Positions 16,593-25,976 of a stretch of DNA of 64,000 nt are shown here, in pieces (position 1 is the first letter of the stretch; each line of letters starts with the position of its first letter). A program made the translations under genes and the position numbers. The DNA lies in the NCBI RefSeq assembly GCF_030538495.1, contig NZ_JAUNTW010000010.1, positions 1 through 64,000 on the forward strand. Reading direction: 5' to 3'. Below the pieces are notes generated by a model. It saw nothing but the letters and a program-made list of their open reading frames with translations, did no database searches and was not told where the DNA came from. The stretch comes from Paracoccus sp. (in: a-proteobacteria) (GTDB lineage Bacteria > Pseudomonadota > Alphaproteobacteria > Rhodobacterales > Rhodobacteraceae).

Positions 16593-18685
16593 CCCCAATC
16601 GGCGCCGTTCAGGCCAAATCATCGCGTTTTCTGGACGCGCCCATTCTGATCACCGGCGGGCTGGTGCTGGTCGTTGTGTCCATGGTCATCCCCCTGCCGC
16701 CGGGGATGCTGGATTTCGGCATTGCTTTGTCGATCGCCACGGCCACGCTGGTGCTGGTCATGGCGTCGCTGGTGGATAAACCCACGGATTTTCAGGCGTT
16801 TCCGGTGCTGCTGCTGGTTACGCTGGTGATCCGGCTGTCGCTGAATGTGTCATCCACCCGCCTGATCCTGACCGAAGGCCATAACGGCAAAGACGCCGCC
16901 GGGCAGGTGATTAACGGCTTTGCCGATTTTGTCGCGGGCGGGTCGCTGTTGATCGGTCTGACGGTCTTTGCGGTGATTTCGGTGGTGAACTTTATGGTCA
17001 TCACCAAAGGCTCGGGGCGCATGGCCGAGGTGGCCGCTCGTTTCGCGCTGGATTCGCTGCCCGGCAAACAGCTGGCCATCGACGGCGACCTGAACGCCGG
17101 CGCCATCGACCACCAAGAGGCCAAACGCCGCCGCGCGCAGGAACAGCGCGAGATCAGCTTTTTCGGGTCGCTGGATGGCGCGTCGAAATTCGTCAAAGGC
17201 GATGCGATTGCGGGCATTGTGATCACATTCATCAACCTGATCGTCGGGCTGACGGTCGGGATTATGGTGCATGGAATGCCGGTCGGGCAGGCGATGGCGA
17301 CCTATTCGCATCTGACGATTGGCGACGGGCTGGTGACGCAAATTCCCGCTCTGATCACGTCGATGGCGGCGGCGCTGCTGCTGTCGCGCGGCGGGGCGAC
17401 GGATACCACGTCGAAGCTGTTGTCGAACGAACTGACGCGCAGCTGGCAACCGGCGGCGGTGGTGGCGGCCACGCTGGCGGTGATTTCCTTTGTGCCGGGG
17501 ATGCCGCGCCTGCTGTTTCTGATGATGGCGGCAGGGCTGGCGGCTGCGGCGTGGTTTATTGCGCAAAAACGCGCGCGCTATGATGCGGCGCTGCCCGATC
17601 TGCCGGCGGATGACGCGGAACCGGCCCCGGCGGCGCGGATTGGCGATGTGCTGGACACTGACGAATTGTCGGTCGAACTCGGCCCCGATCTGGTGCTGCC
17701 TGCGCTGGATCAGGCGCGCGGTTTGGGCAGCCGGATCAACAACTTGCGCATCCATATCGCGCGAACCTATGGCCTGATCTTGCCTGATGTGCGCATCACC
17801 GACACCGACGATCTGCTGCCCGGCGATTATCAGATCCGGGTGCAGGGGGTGCTGCGCGGGCGTGGCACGCTGCGTCCGGCGCAGATTCTGGCCTTGGGCG
17901 GCGATGACACGCTGCGCAGCCTGCCGGGTGATGCCGTGAAGGAACCCGTTTACGGCAGCCCCGCGCGCTGGATCCCGCCCTCGCAACAGGATGAGGCCGC
18001 GACGCTGGGTGCCACCGTCGTTTCCCCGATGGAGGTTCTGTCCACCCATCTGATGGAGGTCGTGAAAACCAACCTGCCCGCCCTGCTGACCATGGGCGCG
18101 ATGCAGCGCCAGTTGGACGAATTGAAAAACCTGTCGGATGGTGCGCGTGCCGAACGCTATCGCAAATATTTCGACAGCGTGATCCCGGATAAGGTGACGC
18201 CGGAACTGCTGCTGGCGATCCTGCGCGCGTTGCTGGAGGAACGGATTTCCATTCGCAACCTGCCTCTGATCGTTGATGCCATCAGCGAATTCCGCCACAT
18301 CGAATCGGTGGAAACGGTGTATGAACTGGTGCGCAAACGCCTGCGCGGCCAGATCACGCAGCAGTTTTCCGATGACGGCCGCATCGCCGCGCTGCAACTG
18401 CATCCGGGATGGGAGGCCGAATTTGTCCGTGCCGATGCCGAAACCGGGCGCGCGGGGGGCGGCGCGCTGACGCCCGCCATGTCGCGCAAACTGGTAGAGG
18501 CCACGCGCAAGGCGCTGACCCTGACCGACCCGGCCGAACGCATGGTCGTGATCGCCCCCGACCACCGCCGCCGCATGGTCCGCGCGGTGCTGGGGTCCAA
18601 TGGCATCGCGCTGCCCGTTCTGGGGCTAGAGGAAGTCGACCCCGCCGCCGATCTGCGCCTGCTTGGCACGGTCGAGGCCGCGTGA
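16589..18685 (+). CDS. flhA: Flagellar biosynthesis protein FlhA
   Basis: Largest subunit of the flagellar type III export gate; its cytoplasmic ring receives chaperone-substrate complexes. The 698 residues include eight membrane segments in the first half, with the FHIPEP-family phrases FPVLLLVTLVIRLSLNVSST and GQVINGFADFVAGGS, and a conserved charged loop ending EISFFGSLDGASKFVKGDAI. The C-terminal cytoplasmic domain has LLEERISIRNLPLIVDAI. The length is normal. The ATG overlaps the preceding stop; the stop overlaps fliR (TGATG). Confidence 0.97.
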   Translation: MTPIGAVQAKSSRFLDAPILITGGLVLVVVSMVIPLPPGMLDFGIALSIATATLVLVMASLVDKPTDFQAFPVLLLVTLVIRLSLNVSSTRLILTEGHNGKDAAGQVINGFADFVAGGSLLIGLTVFAVISVVNFMVITKGSGRMAEVAARFALDSLPGKQLAIDGDLNAGAIDHQEAKRRRAQEQREISFFGSLDGASKFVKGDAIAGIVITFINLIVGLTVGIMVHGMPVGQAMATYSHLTIGDGLVTQIPALITSMAAALLLSRGGATDTTSKLLSNELTRSWQPAAVVAATLAVISFVPGMPRLLFLMMAAGLAAAAWFIAQKRARYDAALPDLPADDAEPAPAARIGDVLDTDELSVELGPDLVLPALDQARGLGSRINNLRIHIARTYGLILPDVRITDTDDLLPGDYQIRVQGVLRGRGTLRPAQILALGGDDTLRSLPGDAVKEPVYGSPARWIPPSQQDEAATLGATVVSPMEVLSTHLMEVVKTNLPALLTMGAMQRQLDELKNLSDGARAERYRKYFDSVIPDKVTPELLLAILRALLEERISIRNLPLIVDAISEFRHIESVETVYELVRKRLRGQITQQFSDDGRIAALQLHPGWEAEFVRADAETGRAGGGALTPAMSRKLVEATRKALTLTDPAERMVVIAPDHRRRMVRAVLGSNGIALPVLGLEEVDPAADLRLLGTVEAA

Positions 18686-19431
18686 TGTGGGACGATCTGG
18701 CGCAGCTGATGCCGGGGCTGAATTGGGGCGTGGTTCTGGTCTATGTCCGGGTGCAGGCCAGTTTGCTGGTGCTGCCCGGATTTGGCGAACGCGTCATTCC
18801 GGGCCGGGTCAAGGTCGCGCTGGCGATGGCAATTGCGCCGCTGTTGGCGGTTCACGCGCCTGCGCCGGTGCATGGCACGGGCTATCTGGCGCAGATCGCG
18901 GGTGAAATGCTGATCGGGTTCATGATCGGCGGGCTGCTGCGTCTCTTGGCTCTGGCGATTGATATTGCCACGACCGCGATTGCGACCACGGCGTCGCTGT
19001 CGCAGGTGGTGGGGGTGCAGAACGAATCCGCCCCTCATCCCATCGGGAACATGCTGCATCTGGGCGGCATCGCGATTCTGATGGCGCTGGGCCTGCCGAT
19101 CATGGTGGTGCAGATGCTGGCTGACAGTCTGCTGTTATGGCCGCCCGCGTCCTGGCCTGATCCGACTTACGCTGCGTCACAGGGCGCGCGGATGGTGGCG
19201 CAGACATTCTGGCTGGCGATGGTGCTGGCCGCGCCGTTCAGTCTGGGCGGGTTTTTGTATCAGGCGCTGCTGGGGCTGATCAGCCGGGTGATGCCCGCGC
19301 TGCCGGTGGTGTTTATCGGCTCACCCGCGGCGATTTTTCTGGCGCTGTCGGGGCTGGCTTTGCTGGCGCCGATGCTGGTCGGTCTCTGGGTCGACGCCGT
19401 GCTGTCATTTACCCTGCCGAGGCCATCATGA
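18685..19431 (+). CDS. fliR: Flagellar biosynthetic protein FliR
   Basis: Inner-membrane core of the export gate with FliP and FliQ. The 248 residues comprise about six hydrophobic segments and contain the FliR features RVQASLLVLPGFGERVIPGRVKVALA, split here by its own turn, and FSLGGFLYQALLGLISRVMPALPV near the C-terminus. The ATG at 18685 overlaps the flhA stop. A longer reading starting inside flhA is rejected because it adds a charged, unconserved lead. The stop overlaps flhB by ATGA. Confidence 0.93.
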   Translation: MWDDLAQLMPGLNWGVVLVYVRVQASLLVLPGFGERVIPGRVKVALAMAIAPLLAVHAPAPVHGTGYLAQIAGEMLIGFMIGGLLRLLALAIDIATTAIATTASLSQVVGVQNESAPHPIGNMLHLGGIAILMALGLPIMVVQMLADSLLLWPPASWPDPTYAASQGARMVAQTFWLAMVLAAPFSLGGFLYQALLGLISRVMPALPVVFIGSPAAIFLALSGLALLAPMLVGLWVDAVLSFTLPRPS

Positions 19432-20489
19432 GCGAGGATAAAGACGACAAACAGTTCGAGGCGTCGGAACAAAAGCTGCGCCGCGCGCGGGAAAAGGGCG
19501 ACATCCCCCGATCCACCGAACTGAACGTCGTGATGATGTATCTGGGCGCGTGGCTGGCGCTGATGGTGGGGGCGGGCTTTGCGGTGAAACAATGGCTGTC
19601 GATGGCCGGGCGCGCGCTGGGGGCCGGGGGGTGGCAACCCGGCGGGACCGGCGTCTTGGCCGCGTCGCTGGGCCAATATGCGGCGGTGGCGGTCGTGGTG
19701 CTGATGCTGGTGCCGGGGGTGGCGATCCTGCTGGGGCTGGTCGGGCAACGCGCGCTGATCTTTTCCCCGCAAAAGCTGGCGCCGGATTTTAACCGCTTGA
19801 ATCCGTTCAAAAACGCGAAACAGAAATTTGGCACGCAGGGGCTGGTGCAATTCGCGATCAATACCGGCAAGGCCAGCTTTGTCTGCATCGGCGGCTGGCT
19901 GATGTTTCGCAGCTTTACCGACCGGCTGGCGGCCAGTGCGATGACGGATGGCGCGTGGATCACCGGTTTGTCGGTGCTGATGGGGCAGGTTCTGGCCATG
20001 GGAATCGGCATTTCCATCCTGTTCACCGTCCCCGATATGGCGTGGAAATGGTTCGATCACCGCCGCAAAAACCGCATGTCGCGCAAAGAAATGCAGGACG
20101 AACACAAAGATTCCGAAGGCGATCCGCATATGAAGGCCGCGCGCCGCCAAAAGGCCGTCGATCTGGCGATGAAGCAGATGCTGAACGACGTGGCCGACGC
20201 GGATGTGATCATCGTGAACCCCACGCATTACGCCGTCGCGCTGAAATGGCAACGCGGCAGCGGGCGCGCGCCGGTCTGCGTGGCCAAGGGCGTGGACGAC
20301 ATCGCCGCGCGCATCCGTGAACGGGCGAACAAACATGACGTGCCGATCTGGTCGGACCCGCCCTGTGCGCGTGCGATCTTTGCCACGGTCAAAATTGGTG
20401 ATGAAATTCAACGGGATCATTTCGGCCCGGTCGCGGCGGCGATCCGGTTTGCCGAACAGATGCGGGCAAAGGCGCGGAACGGATGGTAA
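19428..20489 (+). CDS. flhB: Flagellar export switch protein FlhB
   Basis: Substrate-specificity switch of flagellar export. The 353 residues start with the family signature TEASEQKLRRAREKGDIPRS-like phrase (SEQKLRRAREKGDIPRSTEL), followed by four membrane segments to about residue 215. The cytoplasmic domain carries the self-cleaving motif NPTHYAVAL (cleavage between Asn and Pro) at about 265. The C-terminus is short. It follows fliR with an ATGA overlap and is itself overlapped by the fliJ-like gene. Confidence 0.96.
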   Translation: MSEDKDDKQFEASEQKLRRAREKGDIPRSTELNVVMMYLGAWLALMVGAGFAVKQWLSMAGRALGAGGWQPGGTGVLAASLGQYAAVAVVVLMLVPGVAILLGLVGQRALIFSPQKLAPDFNRLNPFKNAKQKFGTQGLVQFAINTGKASFVCIGGWLMFRSFTDRLAASAMTDGAWITGLSVLMGQVLAMGIGISILFTVPDMAWKWFDHRRKNRMSRKEMQDEHKDSEGDPHMKAARRQKAVDLAMKQMLNDVADADVIIVNPTHYAVALKWQRGSGRAPVCVAKGVDDIAARIRERANKHDVPIWSDPPCARAIFATVKIGDEIQRDHFGPVAAAIRFAEQMRAKARNGW

Positions 20490-20827
20490 AGGCAAAGGAT
20501 CTGGCCGCTTTGGAACGCATTGCGCGGATCAAGGCGGATATAGAGCTGAAAAAGCTGGCGAATTTCAGCCAATATGTGAACGCCGCGCGTGCGCGCGTGG
20601 CCGAAACGCAGGCGGCGATGACGCAAAGCTATGCCAGTGCTGCGCCGCTGACGGTGGCCGATGCGCGCACGGCGAACGCGCAGGCGGGGCGGGCGGCGCG
20701 CGAACTGGCGCGCGCGCAGCAGGATCTGGCGCAGATGATGCCGAAATACGACGCCGCGCGAAAACAGGCCGCGCGCGAATTTGGCCGGGCCGAGGCGCTG
20801 CGCCGTCTGACCCAGAACCGCCATTAG
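20483..20827 (+). CDS. FliJ-like coiled-coil protein
   Basis: A 114-residue, almost entirely helical, Ala/Arg/Gln-rich protein whose start lies inside the end of flhB. Length, coiled-coil composition and placement at the end of a flagellar operon fit FliJ, the central stalk-like partner of the export ATPase FliI, but FliJ sequences are too divergent for certainty. There is no membrane segment. It ends the flagellar cluster 53 bp before bioB. Confidence 0.55.
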   Translation: MVKAKDLAALERIARIKADIELKKLANFSQYVNAARARVAETQAAMTQSYASAAPLTVADARTANAQAGRAARELARAQQDLAQMMPKYDAARKQAAREFGRAEALRRLTQNRH

Positions 20828-20879
20828 ACAGCGCGCCCGCAAGGTGATAAAGAACGTCGATCATTTGACGAGGGATGAC

Positions 20880-21929
20880 ATGCTGCTGACCGATCCGACG
20901 ACCCAAGCGACGCGCAAAATCTGGACCGCGGCCGAGGCGCGCGCTCTGTTCGATCAGCCCTTTATGGATCTGTTGTTTCAGGCGCAGACCGTCCACCGTC
21001 AGAACTTTGACCCCAACCGCGTGCAGATGAGCCGGCTTTTGTCGATCAAAACCGGCGGTTGCCCCGAAGATTGCACTTATTGCAGCCAGTCGGCGCGCTA
21101 TGATTCCGGGCTGTCGGCGTCGAAATTGCTGGAAGTTCAGCGTGTTATCGCCGAGGCGCGTCGCGCCCGTGATGCCGGGGCCACCCGTTACTGCATGGGC
21201 GCCGCGTGGCGCAGCCCCAAAGAACGCGACATGCCGCAGATCATTGCCATGGTCGAAGGGGTCAAGGCTTTGGGCATGGAAACCTGCATGACGCTGGGGA
21301 TGCTGGACGGCGATCAGGCCCGCCAGTTGAAAGATGCGGGGCTGGATTATTACAACCACAACATCGACACATCGGAATCGCATTACGGAAATGTGATCAC
21401 AACGCGCAGCTTTGCCGACCGTCTGGAAACGCTGGAAAATGTCCGCAAATCGGGGATCAAGGTGTGTTCGGGCGGGATTTTGGGCTTGGGTGAGGGCAAT
21501 CAGGATCGCGTCGATATGCTGGTCACGCTGGCCAATCTGCCTGAGCCGCCCGACAGCGTGCCGATCAACATGCTGATCCCGGTCGAAGGCACGCCTCTGG
21601 CCGACGCAGCACCGGTTGATCCGATTGATTTCGTTCGCACAATCGCCGTCGCGCGCATCATGATGCCCGCCAGCCATGTGCGCCTGTCCGCCGGTCGCAC
21701 GGGCATGAGCGATGAGATGCAGGCGATGTGTTTCTTTGCCGGCGCGAATTCGATCTTTGTCGGCGACACGCTGTTGACCAAGGATAATCCGGGCGAAGAT
21801 CAGGATATGCGGTTGTTTGCGAAACTGGGCCTGTCGCCGATGGCGGTGCATGAACATATGCCCGACCCGAACGAAGCGCGCCGCGAGGCCGCCCGTGCCG
21901 CTGACCCCGCCATTCCGGTTTTGCGCTGA
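20880..21929 (+). CDS. bioB: Biotin synthase
   Basis: Radical-SAM enzyme inserting sulfur into dethiobiotin, the last biotin step. In the 349-residue reading from ATG 20880, the 4Fe-4S cysteines are Cys61, Cys65 and Cys68 ([13 protein letters not shown]). The 2Fe-2S site residues follow in TCMTLGML and [12 protein letters not shown], with the conserved Arg in [15 protein letters not shown] lies just upstream of this ATG; a GTG at 20844 is the alternative. It is the first gene of the biotin operon, followed by an extragenic hairpin element and bioF. Confidence 0.96.
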   Translation: MLLTDPTTQATRKIWTAAEARALFDQPFMDLLFQAQTVHRQNFDPNRVQMSRLLSIKTGGCPEDCTYCSQSARYDSGLSASKLLEVQRVIAEARRARDAGATRYCMGAAWRSPKERDMPQIIAMVEGVKALGMETCMTLGMLDGDQARQLKDAGLDYYNHNIDTSESHYGNVITTRSFADRLETLENVRKSGIKVCSGGILGLGEGNQDRVDMLVTLANLPEPPDSVPINMLIPVEGTPLADAAPVDPIDFVRTIAVARIMMPASHVRLSAGRTGMSDEMQAMCFFAGANSIFVGDTLLTKDNPGEDQDMRLFAKLGLSPMAVHEHMPDPNEARREAARAADPAIPVLR

Positions 21930-21982
21930 CAGGCCGGGGGTTTCACCCCCGGACCCCCAGGATATTTTCGCACAGAAGAAAG
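21930..21982 (+). repeat. Extragenic GC-hairpin plus GGATATTT tail, copy 1
   Basis: CCGGGGG-TTTCA-CCCCCGG forms a perfect hairpin (21934-21952), followed by ACCCCCAGGATATTTTCGCA and CAGAAGAAAG. The same order (G-rich hairpin, CCCCC, GGATATTT, a short spacer, A-G-A-rich end) occurs at 47211, 52532 and, inverted, 47380. It separates bioB from bioF and may attenuate the transcript. Confidence 0.65.
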
Positions 21983-21989
21983 GCCGGGC

Positions 21990-23123
21990 GTGGACAGGCT
22001 GACGCGGTATCGTGACGATCTGGCAGATTTGGCGGGGCAGTCGCGGTTGCGGGTTTTGGCGCCGCGCGCGGGGATTGATTTTGCGTCGAATGATTATCTG
22101 GGGCTGGCGGGATCGGATCGTCTGGCCCGCGCCGCCCGTGCCGCGATTGATGCGGGCGTTCCGGTGGGGGCAGCCGGGTCGCGTCTGCTGCGCGGCAATA
22201 CCGATGCCCAAGCCTGTTTTGAAGATGAGGCCGCGCGGTATTTCGGGGCGGGGGCTGCGTTGGGCTTTGGCGGGGGGTATGTTGCGAATTTCGCGGTGTT
22301 AACCACGCTGCCGCAGCGGGGCGATTTGCTGCTGATGGATGAGTTATCCCATGCCAGCACGCATGAAGGCGCGCGGGCGGGCCGGGCCGAGGTGGCCGGG
22401 TTTCGTCATGGCGATGTTGGCCACGCGGCGGATGTGATCACAAAATGGCGGGCGGGGGGCGCGACCGGGGCGGTTTGGATCGCGGTTGAGAGTCTGTATA
22501 GCATGGATGGCGACCGTGCGCCTTTGGCTGAACTGGCGCAACTGGCGGATGATCATGGGTTTTTGTTGGTGGACGAAGCCCATGCCACCGGCGTTTACGG
22601 TCCCGGCGGGCGCGGTCTGGCGCATGATCTGGAGGGGCGCGACAATGTGATCACGTTGCACACTCTGGGCAAAGCTTTGGGCGGGTCGGGCGCGTTGATC
22701 TGTGGTGCGCGGGTGTTGATTGATGTTCTGATCAACCGCTGCCGTCCGTTTATCTTTGCCACGGCACCTTCGCCTTTGATGGCGGAAATCGGGCGGGAAT
22801 CGCTGCGGATGCTGGCGGATGAGCCGTGGCGTCAGGCCGAATTGCAGGGGCATATTGCGGCGTTTAACGCGCGTTTGGCGCAGCATGTGCCGCATGTTCC
22901 GGTCAGCGGCAGCCAGATTGTGCCGCTGATTGTGGGTGGAAATGCGGAAACGATGGCGCTGGCTGCGGCGGTGCAGGCGCGTGGATTTGACGTGCGCGGC
23001 ATCCGTCCGCCGACAGTGCCGGATGGCACATCGCGGTTGCGGGTGTCGCTGACGCTGAATGTCTGCCGCGAACAGGTGGAGTCTCTGGCGGAAACCTTGG
23101 GGGAATTGTGGCCCGATTTGTGA
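21990..23123 (+). CDS. bioF: 8-amino-7-oxononanoate synthase
   Basis: PLP enzyme joining pimeloyl-ACP or -CoA and L-alanine in biotin synthesis. The 377 residues show FASNDYLGLAG at the N-terminus, AGSRLLRGN, LLMDELSHAS, the cofactor Asp in LLVDEAHATGVYGPGG, and the lysine strand ITLHTLGKALGGSGALI (PLP lysine). The GTG start has AAAGG upstream. It overlaps bioD by 16 bp, so bioFDA are translationally coupled. Confidence 0.95.
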   Translation: MDRLTRYRDDLADLAGQSRLRVLAPRAGIDFASNDYLGLAGSDRLARAARAAIDAGVPVGAAGSRLLRGNTDAQACFEDEAARYFGAGAALGFGGGYVANFAVLTTLPQRGDLLLMDELSHASTHEGARAGRAEVAGFRHGDVGHAADVITKWRAGGATGAVWIAVESLYSMDGDRAPLAELAQLADDHGFLLVDEAHATGVYGPGGRGLAHDLEGRDNVITLHTLGKALGGSGALICGARVLIDVLINRCRPFIFATAPSPLMAEIGRESLRMLADEPWRQAELQGHIAAFNARLAQHVPHVPVSGSQIVPLIVGGNAETMALAAAVQARGFDVRGIRPPTVPDGTSRLRVSLTLNVCREQVESLAETLGELWPDL

Positions 23124-23710
23124 TCACAGGCACCGGCACCGATATTGGCAAGACGGTGTTCGCCGCAGGTCTCTGCGGGCTGATGGGGGCGGATTATTGG
23201 AAACCCGTGCAATCCGGCCAGCCCAGTGACGCGGATCAGGTTGCCGCGCTGTCCGGGGCGCGGGTGCATCCCGGCGCGTATCACCTGATCCAGCCGTTAT
23301 CGCCGCATCGCGCGGCGGAACTGGACGGCGTGACCATTGATCCCGCGCGTTTGATCCCGCCTGACAGTCCCATCGTGATCGAAGGGGCGGGCGGCGTTCT
23401 GGTCCCTCTGACCCGCCAAAAATTGTTCGCCGATCTGTTCGCCGATTGGGGCATCCCGGTGATCGTGGTGGCGCGCACCGGGCTGGGGACGATCAGCCAC
23501 AGCCTGACCGCATTGGAATCGCTGCGCGCGCGGGGGGTGCCGGTGCATGGCGTCGCGTTCATTGGCGACGACAACCCCGACAACATCGCCACCATCGGGC
23601 AGCTGGGCCGCGTCCGCATTTTGGGCCGGCTGCCGATGCTGCCCACGCTGAGCCGCGCGACCCTGACCGCCGCCATGGCCACCCATTTCAACCCGCAGGA
23701 TTTCGCATGA
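23108..23710 (+). CDS. bioD: Dethiobiotin synthetase
   Basis: ATP-dependent carboxylase closing the ureido ring of dethiobiotin. The 200-residue protein begins with the P-loop FVITGTGTDIGKTVFAAGL and has YWKPVQSG, then IEGAGGVLVPL, all typical of BioD. A GTG inside the end of bioF is the start; the stop overlaps the bioA ATG. It is slightly shorter than the enteric enzyme but the motifs are complete. Confidence 0.95.
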   Translation: MARFVITGTGTDIGKTVFAAGLCGLMGADYWKPVQSGQPSDADQVAALSGARVHPGAYHLIQPLSPHRAAELDGVTIDPARLIPPDSPIVIEGAGGVLVPLTRQKLFADLFADWGIPVIVVARTGLGTISHSLTALESLRARGVPVHGVAFIGDDNPDNIATIGQLGRVRILGRLPMLPTLSRATLTAAMATHFNPQDFA

Positions 23711-24942
23711 GCGCCGTCTGGCATCCGTTTTTTCAGCACGCGACCGAACCCGCGCCGTGGCGCGTGACCGGGACCGAAGGCGCGTATATTCAGACCGAAA
23801 ACGGGCCGCTGCTGGACGGGATTTCCAGCTGGTGGGTGGTCACGCATGGGCATCGTCCGCCGGAAATCGTGCAGGCGATCACCGACACCGCCGCGCGCAT
23901 GGATCAGGTGATTTTCGCCGGTCTGACCCACCCCCCGGCCGAAGAACTGGCCGATGCGCTGATCCAGATGGCGCCGCGCGGGCTGTCTCGGGTCTTTTTC
24001 AGCGACAGCGGGTCAACGGCGGTCGAGGTCGCGCTGAAGATGGCGCTGGGCTATTGGCGGCATACCGGCGACGGGCGGCATCGCATCGCGGTGATGCAGG
24101 ACAGTTACCACGGCGACACCATCGGCACCATGAGCATGGGCGAACGTGGCGTGTTCAACGCCGCCTATGACCCGCTGATGTTTTCGGTGGACACGCTGCC
24201 CTTTCCGGTGGGGGATGGGCAGGCGACGTTGGACGCGTTCGAAAAGCTGGCCGCGACGGGGCAGATGGCGGCGCTGATTTTGGAACCCTTGGTGCTGGGC
24301 GCGGGGGGGATGCGGATCTATGCGCCGCAGGTGCTGGCCGGGTTGCGCGCCATCTGTGATCGCCATGATGTGTTGCTGATCGCGGATGAAGTTATGACCG
24401 GATGGGGGCGCACCGGGCGGTTATGGGCCTGTGATCACGCCGGGATTGCGCCGGATATTTTATGCACGTCCAAGGGCTTAACCGGCGGCGTCGTGCCTCT
24501 GGCGGCGACGCTGGCCAGCGACCGCATTTTCGACGCGCATTATTCCACCGACCGGCGGCGGACGTTTTTCCATTCGTCATCCTATACCGCGAACCCGATT
24601 GCCTGCGCGGCGGCTTTGGCGCAAATCCGGCTGTGGCAGGCGCGCCCGATGGCGGATGTGCTGGCCAATGTGGCCGCGATGCAGGCCGAACGTCTGGCGC
24701 ATTTGGCCCGCGATGCGCGGTTCGAACAGGCCCGCCAATGCGGCACGATTGCGGCGATTGATCTGCGCGTCGATCAGGCCGGTTATCTGGCCGAGGCTGG
24801 CCCCCGGATGCGCGCGCATTTCATGGCGCAGGGGGTGTTGCTGCGTCCGTTGGGGAACACGGTTTACATCCTGCCGCCTTATTGCGTGACAGGGGATGAT
24901 CTGGACCGGGCCTATGGCGCGATTGCGTCGTTTTCGGGGTAA
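23707..24942 (+). CDS. bioA: Adenosylmethionine-8-amino-7-oxononanoate aminotransferase
   Basis: PLP aminotransferase converting KAPA to DAPA with SAM as amino donor. The 411 residues carry WHPFFQH and GISSWWVVTHGH, the BioA-specific N-terminal pocket, then FFSDSGSTAVEVALKMALGY, ADEVMTGWGRTG (PLP Asp) and TSKGLTGGVVPLAATL (PLP Lys). It starts on the bioD stop. Its last 31 bp overlap the end of the convergent nuclease-fold gene. No bioC or bioH follows, so pimeloyl formation is encoded elsewhere. Confidence 0.95.
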   Translation: MSAVWHPFFQHATEPAPWRVTGTEGAYIQTENGPLLDGISSWWVVTHGHRPPEIVQAITDTAARMDQVIFAGLTHPPAEELADALIQMAPRGLSRVFFSDSGSTAVEVALKMALGYWRHTGDGRHRIAVMQDSYHGDTIGTMSMGERGVFNAAYDPLMFSVDTLPFPVGDGQATLDAFEKLAATGQMAALILEPLVLGAGGMRIYAPQVLAGLRAICDRHDVLLIADEVMTGWGRTGRLWACDHAGIAPDILCTSKGLTGGVVPLAATLASDRIFDAHYSTDRRRTFFHSSSYTANPIACAAALAQIRLWQARPMADVLANVAAMQAERLAHLARDARFEQARQCGTIAAIDLRVDQAGYLAEAGPRMRAHFMAQGVLLRPLGNTVYILPPYCVTGDDLDRAYGAIASFSG

Positions 24943-25976
24943 AGGTCAACCCAAACCAGCCGCCGATGCGATGCCGCCGCGACCGCCGGGGCCAGCGGAT
25001 CATCGGGGGCGGGCCACACCACGCCGCTGTCGGTGACGCGCGCGCCGCGGGATGGCAGGATGTAATCCAGCCGCAGATTGCCCGGCGCGCGGGCATATTC
25101 CGCCGTGTCCTGCGCCGGATCGCCGCGATGCCCGACATTCGGGCCGTCCTGCACGGGTTGCCACGCGCCGCGCGGGGCGGGGTCTTGGGTCACGGATAAC
25201 AGCGCGGTCAGGGCGGCGGGGTCTCCGTCGCCATCAACGGGGTCGAGGTTCAGGTTCCCCACCACGGCAAAGGGCGCGTCGGGCAGATGCGCCAGCCAGA
25301 AGGTGATTTCGTCGTGATTGCGGGGGATGTTGCGCGGTTCAAATGCGGGCGGAGTGGCCGACAGCACCAGCAGATGCAGCGGCCCGTTCGGGGTCAGCAC
25401 CGGCACATCCCAATGCGCGGTCGTGGACAGGCGCTGAATATCGGCTCCGGGCATATCGTCGGGGATGCGGCTGCCCGGCATGTCGCGCCACAGCATCGCG
25501 CTGTAATCCGTGACCGGACCCAAGGGCAGGCGCGACAGAACCGCCATCCCCGCCTGACCGCGAAACCGCCCGTAACCTTGGGCGTCGCGCGCGCGGCCCA
25601 GACGCCCGTCTCTGTCCATATCGCGCCCGGTCGGCACGCCGGTATTCGGCGGTCCGGCGAATCGGTGCGGCATGTCGTGGCCCTGCGCGGCCAGCACGTC
25701 GCCAAACGCCGCCAAGGCGCGCCCGTCATAATCCCAGTCAAACCCGGTCAGCACAATCACATCCGGCGCAACCGCCGCAATGACGGTCGCCGCCGCGGTG
25801 ACCTGCGCGTCACCCCGCGCAATGTCGCGCAACAAAAGCCCCGGCCCGTCGCGCATCAATCCGGGGTTCCATGTCGCCACGCGAACGGGGTCAGCCGCCG
25901 CCGGTCCCGCCAGCAGCAGCGCAACAAAAAAGGGACGCCAAAGCGCCCCTTTCGTGATTTTTGCCTGAAAAATCAA
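24912..25976 (-). CDS. Exported endonuclease/exonuclease/phosphatase-fold protein
   Basis: The 354 residues begin with a signal-like stretch (LWRPFFVALLLAGPAAADP) and then an EEP-fold domain: VRVATWNPGLM, APDVIVLTGFDWDYDG, a loop with GYGRFRGQAGMAVLSRLP, LLVLSATPP, AVVGNLNLDP, LRLDYILPS, and AASHRRLVWVDL at the end, where the catalytic D/H pair of the fold lies. It is probably periplasmic, acting on nucleic acid or phospho-ester substrates. The classic Glu of the second motif is a Gly or Asp here, so activity is uncertain. TTG at 25976 is the likely start, overlapping the upstream VPLPA gene's stop. No ATG fits upstream of the signal. Confidence 0.75.
   Translation of the reverse strand: MIFQAKITKGALWRPFFVALLLAGPAAADPVRVATWNPGLMRDGPGLLLRDIARGDAQVTAAATVIAAVAPDVIVLTGFDWDYDGRALAAFGDVLAAQGHDMPHRFAGPPNTGVPTGRDMDRDGRLGRARDAQGYGRFRGQAGMAVLSRLPLGPVTDYSAMLWRDMPGSRIPDDMPGADIQRLSTTAHWDVPVLTPNGPLHLLVLSATPPAFEPRNIPRNHDEITFWLAHLPDAPFAVVGNLNLDPVDGDGDPAALTALLSVTQDPAPRGAWQPVQDGPNVGHRGDPAQDTAEYARAPGNLRLDYILPSRGARVTDSGVVWPAPDDPLAPAVAAASHRRLVWVDLYPENDAIAP
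25926..25952 (-). terminator. Terminator of the VPLPA-CTERM gene, inside the next gene's start
   Basis: On the minus strand AAAGGGGCG-CTTTGG-CGTCCCTTT is a stem-loop followed by TTTG, 20 bp after the stop of the 25973-26707 gene. It lies within the first codons of the nuclease-fold gene, so expression of that gene from the upstream promoter would be reduced. Confidence 0.6.

Noticed and set aside
20828..20879. Biotin-operon regulatory site or riboswitch before bioB
   Set aside because: Only about 50 bp separates it from the flagellar operon and no clear BirA/BioR palindrome or structured leader is visible.
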